Translations under genes and position numbers: made by a program
Notes under the pieces: model-generated
Told to the model about the DNA's origin: nothing
The model's input: only the letters and a program-made list of their open reading frames with translations
Database searches by the model: none
From: Persicaria tinctoria
Lineage: Eukaryota > Streptophyta > Magnoliopsida > Caryophyllales > Polygonaceae
Assembly (NCBI GenBank): GCA_037127255.1
Contig: JBANSL010000002.1
Span: forward strand, 98,052,519-98,116,518
Length of the DNA: 64,000 nt
Reading direction: 5' to 3'
Shown here: one piece after another, positions 25,381 through 33,440 of the stretch
How positions within the stretch are numbered: position 1 is the first letter of the stretch
Layout: the number at the start of each line of letters is the position of its first letter

Positions 25381-26730
25381 CTAATTGGCTCCATGCTTAT
25401 TCCATAAGTGCTTAACAAGATCTTCTTGGAGTTGAGTGTGCATTTGTCGATCTCTAACCTGATGACGATTTGCGATAAACTCCATTATTGTTGGTGTACG
25501 CTCGAGCGAAAGTGAGATGTGTGGAATTTCATCAACGTGATCATATTCCTTTTCGACATCATGCATCTTCCTTAGTCTACGAATACACTCATGTTCATCA
25601 CGCTCATCTTCGACAATCATATTATGCATAATTATACATGCCATCATAATATGTTTTAGGTTCTTCTTATTCCAAAGTCTTGCCGGGTTTCGGACAATTG
25701 CAAAACGATCTTGAAGCACTCCAAATGCGCGCTCAACATCTTTCCTTGCTCCTTCTTGCTCTTTAGCAAAGTGTCGATGTTTATTTCCTTGTGGAGCTGG
25801 AATAGTCTTCACTAATGTAGCCCATGATGGATATATACCATCAGCAAGATAATATCCCATGTTATATGATCTCCCGTTGACTTTATAGCTAATCTGAGGG
25901 GCACTGCCTTCATCCAATCCACTAAATACGTAAGAACGCTCTAACACATTGATATCATTAAGAGACCCAGGCAATCCAAAGAAAGCATGCCATATCCACA
26001 AATCATATGAAGCTACAGCTTCTAAAATAATGGTGGGTTCATGAATGTGGCCAGTAAACATACCATGCCAAGCAGTAGGACAATTCTTCCATGTCCAATG
26101 CATACAATCAATGCTTCCAAGCATCCCAGGGAAGCCACGTCGTTCACCTATTGCAAGTAATCTCTTAAGGTCGTCGTTGGTTGGCGCCCTTAAGTACTCA
26201 TCACCAAAAACTTCAACAATTGCTATGACGATCTTTTTTAGACTTTCAAGAGCAGTGCTTTCCCCAATCTGCACATATTCATCAACATAATCGGCTGTAA
26301 CACCATATGCTAGTTGTCGAAAAGCAGCTGTTACCTTCTGAAGCGATGACAAGCCAAGATGTCCAGCGGCATCTCTCTTTTGAACAAAATAAGTATCATG
26401 CGCTACGACAGCATCATGAATGCGCATGAAAAGAGATTGTTTCATTCTGAATCTCCTTCGAAAGAAACTACTTCCATATTTCGGAGGATCGGCAAAGTAG
26501 TCACGGAAAAGTCTTTCATGACCTTCACGTCGATCACGATGAACAATACGATGACCAATAATAGAACCGCAATTACCTCTTCTTGAACACCGATTAACAT
26601 GCTTCTCTTCTTGGTCTTGAATAAGTAACAATTCTTCATATTCATCGTCAATATTGTCATCGTCATTCATAAATGTATCAAGTAGATAACGACTACTCAA
26701 TGAACGATAAGCCATAAAATATATTTTCAA
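25381..26730 (-). CDS. PIF/Harbinger DDE transposase
   Basis: 449-residue uninterrupted transposase of the plant Harbinger/DDE_Tnp_4 superfamily. The putative catalytic triad is present: Asp208 in GSIDCMHW, Asp298 in LADGIYPSW and Glu334 in DVERAFGVLQ. The N-terminal part (about 85-190) contains the usual FRRRFRM helix-rich region. Translation could start at residue 1 or at Met6 (MAYRSLSS). The reading frame is intact and of normal length for the family, so the protein could be functional; PIF elements normally also need a Myb-like partner, not seen here. Its promoter side faces the right TIR at 27349, so the gypsy insertion lies 3' of the gene. Confidence 0.93.
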   Translation of the reverse strand: MKIYFMAYRSLSSRYLLDTFMNDDDNIDDEYEELLLIQDQEEKHVNRCSRRGNCGSIIGHRIVHRDRREGHERLFRDYFADPPKYGSSFFRRRFRMKQSLFMRIHDAVVAHDTYFVQKRDAAGHLGLSSLQKVTAAFRQLAYGVTADYVDEYVQIGESTALESLKKIVIAIVEVFGDEYLRAPTNDDLKRLLAIGERRGFPGMLGSIDCMHWTWKNCPTAWHGMFTGHIHEPTIILEAVASYDLWIWHAFFGLPGSLNDINVLERSYVFSGLDEGSAPQISYKVNGRSYNMGYYLADGIYPSWATLVKTIPAPQGNKHRHFAKEQEGARKDVERAFGVLQDRFAIVRNPARLWNKKNLKHIMMACIIMHNMIVEDERDEHECIRRLRKMHDVEKEYDHVDEIPHISLSLERTPTIMEFIANRHQVRDRQMHTQLQEDLVKHLWNKHGAN

Positions 26731-27352
26731 AAAGGTAAAAAAAAAAGATGAGCAAAGAAGATGAGAATGTGTTGAAATTTGGTCTTTAACGCCTACTGCC
26801 GAGAGTAAAGTGGTGAAATTATGCCTTTAATATACTACGGAAGTGTTTGTTTGAAGCTACCATAAATAGTTGCAAAATAATTAGTCATAGAAGGAGATTA
26901 GTAGTGAGAATAGGAAACAACCCACTAGGAGAATAGCAATAGGACTAGGAAACAACCCATTCTTCTAGCTAACTAATTGACGTATATAAAAAAATAAAAA
27001 GAAATTGAAATTGATAATATGCAATAGCATCTCTATATATATACACTCGGTGCAAATTTACTTAAAAAATTTCATTTCTATCAAAAAGATTAAAGCTTTT
27101 TTATTGGATTATTTTAGATTTTTTTTTCACGAGGGAAAAATCTCGTCCCGTCCCGTGATGGAAAAGACCCTATGGGATTCAAAAAGAATATTTCAATTCC
27201 GTCTTGATCTCGTCCTGTAAAAAGTACGGGGATGGGACGCGGGAGTATATCAAATTTCACTAAAATTTTTTAGCAAAAAAGTCAATAAAAATATAATTTA
27301 CAATTAAATTAATTTTGAAGATATTTTGGGGAATCCATTGGCCGTGCTCTTA

Positions 27353-29154
27353 AAGCATCCCCAAGAGATGCTCCATTTTGGAGAAACTTGGACTTTTGGG
27401 GAATGTTGGGCTTATTTTTGGCCCAACAGTTTCCCCAATCCAATCTCCAAAATGGAGATCTTCCAAGGAAATGCAAGCACTCACCCCATATCTGCAGCAA
27501 CGCCAAATAAATTTGGCGGCTCTTTTTTCTACTTTTCCCACGTTCTTCACGAAGAATAACTGTAATTGAAGATAGTATTCAACCAATTTCTCAATGTGCA
27601 GGTGAGTTCTTCTTCAATTTTTACAAAACTCTTTCTTTTTTTTTCCTTTGGTACTACATCTGATTTGGGTTTCCTTTTTTTCCCCCAAATTCCCGTTATC
27701 AAACTTGCTGGACTGGGAAGTTGGTGCTGACGCTTCACCTCCGGCAGGCATTTGTTTTGTTGGTGTTTCCGATCTTCCTCTTCACGCTTCTGTTAGCGTC
27801 GTGCGTTCAGGTCAGTGAAACTCGAATCTTTCTAGCTTTTATTTCAACGATTAGGACTTAGGAGCTTTGATTAGTTTTTATCTCGATCTTTACACTGAAA
27901 TTGTTGGTTTTGGGTACTACATCTTGGCTGATTTGGCTCTCGTTGGTTTGGCATCTGATTTGGGTTATTTTGTTAAGGAAGCTATACAACCAATTCATGA
28001 TTGAAGATGCTTTTTTAGGATGCACTCTAAGTGTTCGATTAAATGCCTATAAACCAAATTTCTGAATTTTTAGTCCAGTTGAAGCTTAAATCTTGACTTA
28101 CCAAATTGAAACTTGTGTATTTGCTATCCCTTGAATGTTATTTGTTTTTTGAATGTGTTATTTAAATCTTCTTTGTAATTAGGCATGTGTGAAATAATGA
28201 ACTCGATGTTATCCCTTGAATTCCTTTGTGGGCTTGATTGTACACAAGCTTGAATCTGTTTTATAAACCACTTCCCATGGAAATTCTCGGTTTTATTGTG
28301 ATAGATGAGTGGGGGGATGAATAATATTACTCTCATTACCTAATCCCTTAAGAAAATTGGTAGTTGTATTGATTGCTTGTTATTCCGATGAATGTGAAGT
28401 TGCAGCTGATATTGTCTTAACTTATTTAGGTACCTTAAGTATCATAAACGGTGCTTGAATGACCGTAAAATGAATGTGGAAATCTCAATAAGATATTGAA
28501 AGACCACATTTAAGCCAAGGTGAGCTGGTTTTTGGTTATGGCTTCTGTTTTGTTTGTAGCATGTGATAGCCGCTTTTGCTCTATTGCCCAAAATTCAGTT
28601 TTGTTTGTAGGGATCCGTCTTTCAAAGTGAGGTGGTACTCTCCAAACCTCATATTATTGGTTCTGTTTGGTAATATATAGCTAATGAGGTATCTATAGTT
28701 GATAAGATAGCAGCATAGTAATAGCTAATGAGGTATCCATAACTGATAAGATAGCAACCTGGTAAAAGTAGCTTTGACGAGTCTCCCCATTTGGGCACTG
28801 GTACTAGAAGAAAGCAGAATAAAGGCAACTCCAAGCAGCAAATGAACCACTGTATTTTATTTTTTGTGAATGCATGTACCACTGTATTTATACATTTTGT
28901 AGTATATATATAGGCATTGATTACTTGATTAGCTAGCTATATATATATATATGTGAAGATAAGGTGCAAAGTTTATTTTCACAATTAGATTGAGATACAT
29001 TAAATTTAAATTAAAATTTAATTCACCATTAAAAAATTAAATTAACAATTCTCCATTTTGGAGAATTTGTTGGGTTTGGGTTAAAAATTTTTTAGGGAAG
29101 ATGGGTTGTCATTCTCCATATTTCTTAAAATTTGGGAATGCTCTTTGGGATGCT
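27353..29154. mobile_element. PIF/Harbinger element B, non-autonomous
   Basis: About 1.8 kb, flanked by TTA at 27350-27352 (shared with element A) and 29155-29157. Inverted ends: left AAGCATCCCCAAGAG, right (reversed) AGCATCCCAAAGAGC. Subterminal sequence (CTCCATTTTGGAGAA, CCCAACAGTTTCCCC) and the leader with CAG|GTGAGTTC closely follow the left end of element A, so A and B are one family. No transposase or other coding frame is visible, so B depends on proteins supplied in trans. Confidence 0.8.
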
Positions 29155-29778
29155 TTACCTAACCAGGGAGACCTTGAACGAATTTTTTTCAACTCCTCCT
29201 GAATCTCTCGAACCCTAGTTTCTGTTGGCTTTCTCTACCAATTGCTCAGAGTCTCAAACTGAAATTTTGCACTCCGTCTCTTCGTCTAAAAAGAAGCCGA
29301 GGAGAAGGGTCTAGGTCAAAGCCTAAAGTGGTCCGACGTCGTAAATTACAGTAAAAAAAAATACTCCGTATATACTCCGTACTGTATATTATATGGAAAG
29401 AGTGGGCTGGACTCATGTGGCATTAAAAGGGAAGGGAAATATGTTGGGCTGGGTGAAGCAAATCAGGGCTTCGGTTTGTTTTCTCTTACAAAAAAGAAAC
29501 AAGAAGAGACTAGGCAATCAATATACATGTATACAATATGTAAACGATTTGAGATTGTCCAAATATGTGTTTAATCACGAAACCTACCCACTAAAATATA
29601 CGAATTATAATTGGCATACATTAAGAATTCGAGTTTGATCAACACATAAAATTAAACTCGTTAAATATTCTTTGTCAATTAATTCTAGTGGGTCAATCTC
29701 AAATCGGCCTCAACAAAAACGGTGTCAAAACCTTAAATCAAGTTTCACAAAATATAAACTTGGGTTTTTTCTTCAAAA

Positions 29779-30447
29779 GAACTACGTATGGACTTGATAC
29801 TCTTTTACGAGTTACGTAGGAAATTCGATATTAAAATTCAATATATATCGAATTCAGTCGTCTGCCTCTAAATTCACTTCTAAATGAATATGAGGTCGAA
29901 ACCAATTAAATTGAACGGTTCTATAAAGAACTACATAAGTTTTGATCCCGTTCAAACGGGTATGTAGGAGGCTCGACATAAAGCAAAAAGCTCGTCGGGT
30001 TCAATCGCCACATAAAAGTAAAATCGGTTCGGGTAGAACTACGTAAAGACTTGACGCCGTTAAAACGGCTACGTAGGTAACCCGATATTAAATATCAAGA
30101 ATATGTCGGGTACAGTCGCTGACCTCTAAATTCACCTTAAAAATGAAAACGGGGTTAAAATTAAATTTAAATTAAACAAACAAACGTGATTTTCCGTGTA
30201 AGTGATAGCCGTTGAGTTGGGAAACCCTTCCGAGAAGGTGTGCTCAATTTATTCGGGTGATACACGAGAAAATCGCATGCATATGATAGTGTGATTTGTG
30301 TTAGGGCTACCCTTCCGAGAAGGTGGGTCCTAATACGATCCAATGATGCATGAAAATCTTTAAGATGTTAAACTTAAACATTCTGAACTACGTAAGGCTT
30401 GATTCTCTTCCAAGAGATACGTAGGCAACCCGTTAAAATTCGGGTGC
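29779..30447. repeat. Four structured hairpin repeat units with covarying stems
   Basis: Four units start with GAACTAC at 29779, 29928, 30036 and 30385. In each, an outer 7-bp stem (CTACGTA/TACGTAG; CTACATA/TATGTAG in unit 2) encloses a 9-10 nt 5' bulge with a TTGAY core, then an inner stem stacked on the 3' side: ACTC/GAGT, CCCGTT/AACGGG, GCCGTT/AACGGC, TCTCTT/AAGAGA. Each unit is followed by a second hairpin (ATTCGA/TCGAAT in unit 1, CTCGAC/GTCGGG with one wobble pair in unit 2, ACCCGA/TCGGGT in unit 3, ACCCG/CGGGT in unit 4). Between units 3 and 4 lie two further hairpins sharing CCTTCCGAGAAGG. The array belongs to the LTR-type insertion. Confidence 0.85.
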
Positions 30448-30589
30448 AGCCCAAATCACCAATACCACTCAAATCTTGGTATCGATACGACTTCGAATCA
30501 AGAGGATAACCAAAAAGGGTCGAACTCAAATATTAAAAATTAAATAAAATGTGTTGCACGATTATTGCGCATTTTTGTTCAACAACTAT

Positions 30590-31551
30590 ATGTTGACGAC
30601 ATCATTCTCACCGCCTCTTCTGATGCTCTTCGGACGTCGATTATTTCACGGCTAAGTGCTGAATTCGCTATGTCAGATTTGGGCCAGTTATCTTACTTCT
30701 TGGGGGTTGCTGTTCAGCGGCATGCGTCTTGGCTTTTCCTCTCACAGAGTAAGTATGCTGCTGAAATTGTTGCTCGGGCTAACATGAGTAACTGCAATCC
30801 GGTCGCCACCCCTGTCGATACATCCAACAAACTCAGCGCTCACTCTGGTCCTTTGGTTGATGATCCGACATTATACAGGAGCCTTGCTGGTGCTCTTCAG
30901 TATCTCACCTTCACCAGACCTGATATCAGTTACGCCGTTCAGCAGATCTGCTTGTTTATGCATGCACCCAGGGAACCCCACTTTCATGCCTTAAAGCGGA
31001 TCATTCGGTACATCAGCGGCACACTCGAGCTCGGCACCACGATCACTCCTTCCTCTAAGCTTGACCTTGTTGCATACACTGATGCGGATTGGGGTGGTTG
31101 TACTGACACGCGTCGCTCCACGTCTGGTTACTGTGTCTTCCTCAATGACACCCTTGTGTCGTGGTCGGCCAAGCGTCAGTCCGTCGTGTCTCGCTCCAGC
31201 GCTGAAGCCGAATACAGGGGCGTTGCCAACGTTGTCTCTGAGTGCTCTTGGCTCCGCAATCTCCTGCTTGAGCTCCGTTGCCCTCTTATGAAGGCCACTC
31301 TGGTCTACACTGATAACATTTCGGTAGTCTATCTGGCTAGCAACCCGGTCCAACATCAACGCACGAAGCACATTGAGCTTGATCTCCACTTCGTCAGGGA
31401 CAAGGTTGCCATATGACATGTTCGCGTTCTCCATGTCCCGTCCTCATATCAGTACGCTGATATTTTCACCAAGGGTTTACCTAGACAGTTGTTCATTGAT
31501 TTTCGCTCCAGTCTCACTGTACGACCCCCTCTAGTTTCGACTGCGGGGGTT
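30590..31551 (+). pseudogene. Copia pol, 3' part (RT YVDD box and RNase H)
   Basis: Resumes exactly where the 5' part stops: with one copy of the ACTAT duplication removed, codons read L-L-L-Y-V-D-D. The catalytic YVDD is followed by the rest of RT (AEFAMSDLGQLSYFLGV) and an RNase H with TDADWGG, STSGYC and SRSSAEAEYR. A TGA at 31414-31416 interrupts the end; the remaining frame continues with ADIFTKGL up to the purine tract. Homologous to, and continuous with, 7656-10127. Confidence 0.9.
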
Positions 31552-31689
31552 TGATAGATTACATAGGTCTTAATATTGTATAGTGGGCTAAAAGCTCATT
31601 AAAGCCCAATACATTTGTAACCTATATATATGTTATATCAATGAATGGAAACCTGAGGGAGTACTTTACATCAATTCTATATTCCTACG
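31552..31689 (+). repeat. Copia 3' LTR
   Basis: 138 bp, opening TGATAGATTACATAGG and ending CCTACG, similar to the 5' LTR but with scattered substitutions and an indel in the TA-rich middle. It is followed by the second copy of the target duplication GTAAT at 31690-31694. Confidence 0.9.
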
Positions 31690-31861
31690 GTAATTACACG
31701 TGTCATTCTCCATCTTCATAAGTCCAAAACAAAACCAAGCACTTAGTTGAAATCAAAGAGCGTTAACAATGTGTCAAGCAGGGTTTCGTTTAATTTCAAT
31801 CAATCAAATTTATTGTCGATTAAAGGTTCATTTATATTACCGCGGAAAAGTTAACAAAAAT

Positions 31862-31934
31862 GGGGGTGTAGCTCATATGGTAGAGCGCTCGCTTCGCATG
31901 CGAGAGGCACGGGGTTCGATTCCCCGCACCTCCA
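31862..31934 (+). tRNA. tRNA-Ala (anticodon CGC)
   Basis: 73-nt cloverleaf without intron. Acceptor stem GGGGGTG/CACCTCC with discriminator A; D arm GCTC..GAGC; anticodon stem CTCGC/GCGAG with loop TTCGCAT, hence anticodon CGC; T arm CGGGG TTCGATT CCCCG. Internal A and B boxes (TAGCTCATATGG, GGTTCGATTCC) are intact. TTTT at 31945-31948 can terminate RNA polymerase III. It lies 170 bp right of the copia 3' LTR. Confidence 0.95.
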
Positions 31935-32262
31935 CAATTTCAAATTTTAATCTGTATTTTCTCCCTTTATTTTTTTCTATCTCCAACAGCTACGCATGAT
32001 TTAACCATCCTTACATTAAAAAGAATTTCATCCAACAGCTGCAAATTAAGTTGCTTGTTCGCTTTATTATCAAAATGAATTTCATCAAAACGATTCTAAG
32101 CAACATCATCTAAAAGCACAACCAACTTTATTAAATGGAGGGATGCAGCAATTGACAGGTCACCTAAAAGTCTTATACACTCACACGGAGTCAGAACAGC
32201 AACCTAGCTAACCGTAAACTCCTGCATTATGAGTCATGGAGATTTGGAGATCGAATCTTCTG

Positions 32263-32808
32263 TTAATGAATAACAGTTACATTATACCCAACAATGGCGG
32301 TGTTCGGACCCAGCCAATGGGTTTGAGCTATGGCGTAACCTCTGGCCATTCTAAACATTCCGGTTCCACCCACCAGTGCCAGCTCCCTAACCGGTTGCAT
32401 GACCGAGTTCCTGCCCATTATGCTTATGGAGCTGCCGTTGTACACTCCGTCTACGAAACTGTAGCTCATGGCCATGATCAGCTGCAGCTCCTGTTGGCAG
32501 GCAGACCCATAAAGCCCTTGTGCCCGCCCCACCAGCTTCGAGTTTGGGTCCGGTCCCTCAGTGAGTGGATCGTCAGCCATTAGGATTGCACCAAATCCAG
32601 TAAGTGGGTATTGGGTGGAGTTGGAGTCATGGGCCACCACCACTGCAGTAGGCTTCTTCCCACCGACGGTGTCATGGAAGTAGAATTGGAGGCTGGTGGT
32701 GGCTTCCTTGCCAGAGTGAACCGTCTTCGCCCAGTTGTGGGCCCTGGCGTCGCCCAAGGTGGCCACCAATAGTTGGACTAGGAGTAGAAGCATGATTTGC
32801 TTTGCCAT
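32263..32808 (-). CDS. Dirigent protein
   Basis: Intronless 181-residue secreted dirigent-family protein. Residues 1-22 form a signal peptide (MLLLLVQLLVA core). The eight-stranded barrel domain is recognised by FYFHDTVGG (46-50), the AILMADDPLT and GRAQGLY strand motifs, and GGTGMFRMARGYA (147-159). Three N-glycosylation sites: Asn63, Asn124, Asn176. Dirigent proteins act in the apoplast and steer the stereochemistry of phenoxy-radical coupling (lignan or gossypol type) or help order lignin; which product applies here cannot be read from sequence. A TA-rich stretch with a TATA-like element lies about 40 bp upstream. Confidence 0.93.
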   Translation of the reverse strand: MAKQIMLLLLVQLLVATLGDARAHNWAKTVHSGKEATTSLQFYFHDTVGGKKPTAVVVAHDSNSTQYPLTGFGAILMADDPLTEGPDPNSKLVGRAQGLYGSACQQELQLIMAMSYSFVDGVYNGSSISIMGRNSVMQPVRELALVGGTGMFRMARGYAIAQTHWLGPNTAIVGYNVTVIH

Positions 32809-33100
32809 TGTCCAATGTACTATTACTATTCTCTCGTGTGATATATATATATATAGCTAGAAAGAGAAGATTTAAGGATTTTGGTGTGTGGATGAGAATC
32901 CGAAATAATTAAATGATATATCAAGTGTTACAACGAGTGTAACATAGGATCCACACTTTCCTTTGACTTGTTGTGGTAGTGGCTATGAAGCTTTAGATTA
33001 AAGGGGACCATAGGAGGACCCGAAAGGGTATTCGAAAAGCAAGACAATGAAGCTTTAATTTGTTGGTATTGTGATCAATTCCTTTGACTTGGATTCTTTC

Positions 33101-33390
33101 TGTTAATGTGCCTTGAACGACTGTTGACCGGCGACGCATCGGGGGGTCCGGGGGGCGGAGCCCCCCGGCGGTGGTCTCGTCTGTCTATTTTGGGCTTTCA
33201 GTCCATTGTCTGTTTAGGGTTCCATGAGTCTCTTCATATACTCATGGAACGCCGTCCCCTGTAACCTAATCTGTTTTCGCTTCCTCTAATAAGAAATCTG
33301 GTTCTCTGCCCGTGGACGTAGGCAACACACCGTTGCTGAACCACGTAAATCTCTGTGTCTTTCTTCGCTATTATCGTTCTCGTTATAACA
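33101..33390 (+). mobile_element. Solo copia-type LTR next to amidase 1
   Basis: 290-bp LTR starting TGTTAATG and ending ATAACA, flanked by the perfect duplication CTTTC at 33096-33100 and 33391-33395. Its 3' part shows the arrangement common in plant copia LTRs: CGTGGACGTAGGC..GAACCACGTAAATC, which folds (GTGG/CCAC, GCAAC/GTTGC), with an AATAAG polyadenylation-like site upstream. A GC-rich palindromic block, GGGGGG..CCCCCC, lies at 33139-33168. No internal coding part remains. It ends 50 bp before the amidase start codon, in the same orientation. Confidence 0.88.
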
Positions 33391-33440
33391 CTTTCTCTGG
33401 CCTGTGAGTGTGTGGCTGTCTCTGTACCAGATTACCAGCC

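Larger units (their letters stand above)
11785..27349 (-). mobile_element. PIF/Harbinger transposon A, carrying a gypsy insertion
   Basis: Bounded by the 3-bp target TTA (11782-11784 and 27350-27352). Imperfect terminal inverted repeats: left GAGCAACCCCAAGGGCATCC, right (reversed) GAGCACGGCCAATGGATTCC. Without the 11.7-kb gypsy and its TSD the element is about 3.9 kb. The transposase lies on the minus strand at 25381-26730. The left end resembles a 5' leader ending in a CAG|GTGAG splice donor near 23706, as if a second, plus-strand gene started there, but no DNA-binding (Myb-like) ORF was recognised. Strand is given by the transposase. Confidence 0.88.
10128..30584. mobile_element. LTR-type insertion (TGTTGGA..TTCAACA), solo LTR or LARD-like
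   Basis: Inserted into the copia RT. TSD ACTAT at 10123-10127 and 30585-30589; termini TGTTGGA and TTCAACA are the short inverted ends typical of an LTR. After subtraction of the Harbinger/gypsy insertions (11785-29157) it is only about 3.1 kb, non-coding, and its left and right parts do not resemble each other. A single LTR (solo LTR) explains this best; a non-autonomous LARD-like element is the alternative. The left part carries a TATA-like CTATAAAAAG near 10467 and two copies of a 52-bp repeat; the right part carries the hairpin repeats at 29779-30447. Strand is not determinable from coding content. Confidence 0.75.
7140..31689 (+). mobile_element. Ty1/copia retrotransposon, degenerate, split by a nested insertion
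   Basis: A copia element with short LTRs at 7140-7272 (133 bp) and 31552-31689 (138 bp), both opening TGATAGATTACA. The 5-bp TSD GTAAT sits at 7135-7139 and 31690-31694. The 5' LTR is followed at once by a primer-binding site TGGTATCACAT (7273) resembling the initiator-tRNA-Met complement, and the 3' LTR is preceded by a purine-rich tract with GGGGG (31541-31551). The coding part is broken: protease, integrase and RT run over several frames, and most of gag is missing. The element is interrupted at 10128-30584 by later insertions; its own DNA is only about 4.1 kb. The 3' LTR ends CG instead of CA, and the LTRs differ at many sites, so this is the oldest layer of the nest. Confidence 0.93.

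Noticed and set aside
29779..30447. CRISPR-like array
   Set aside because: Irregular spacing, plant nuclear context, and units are hairpins of an LTR-type element.
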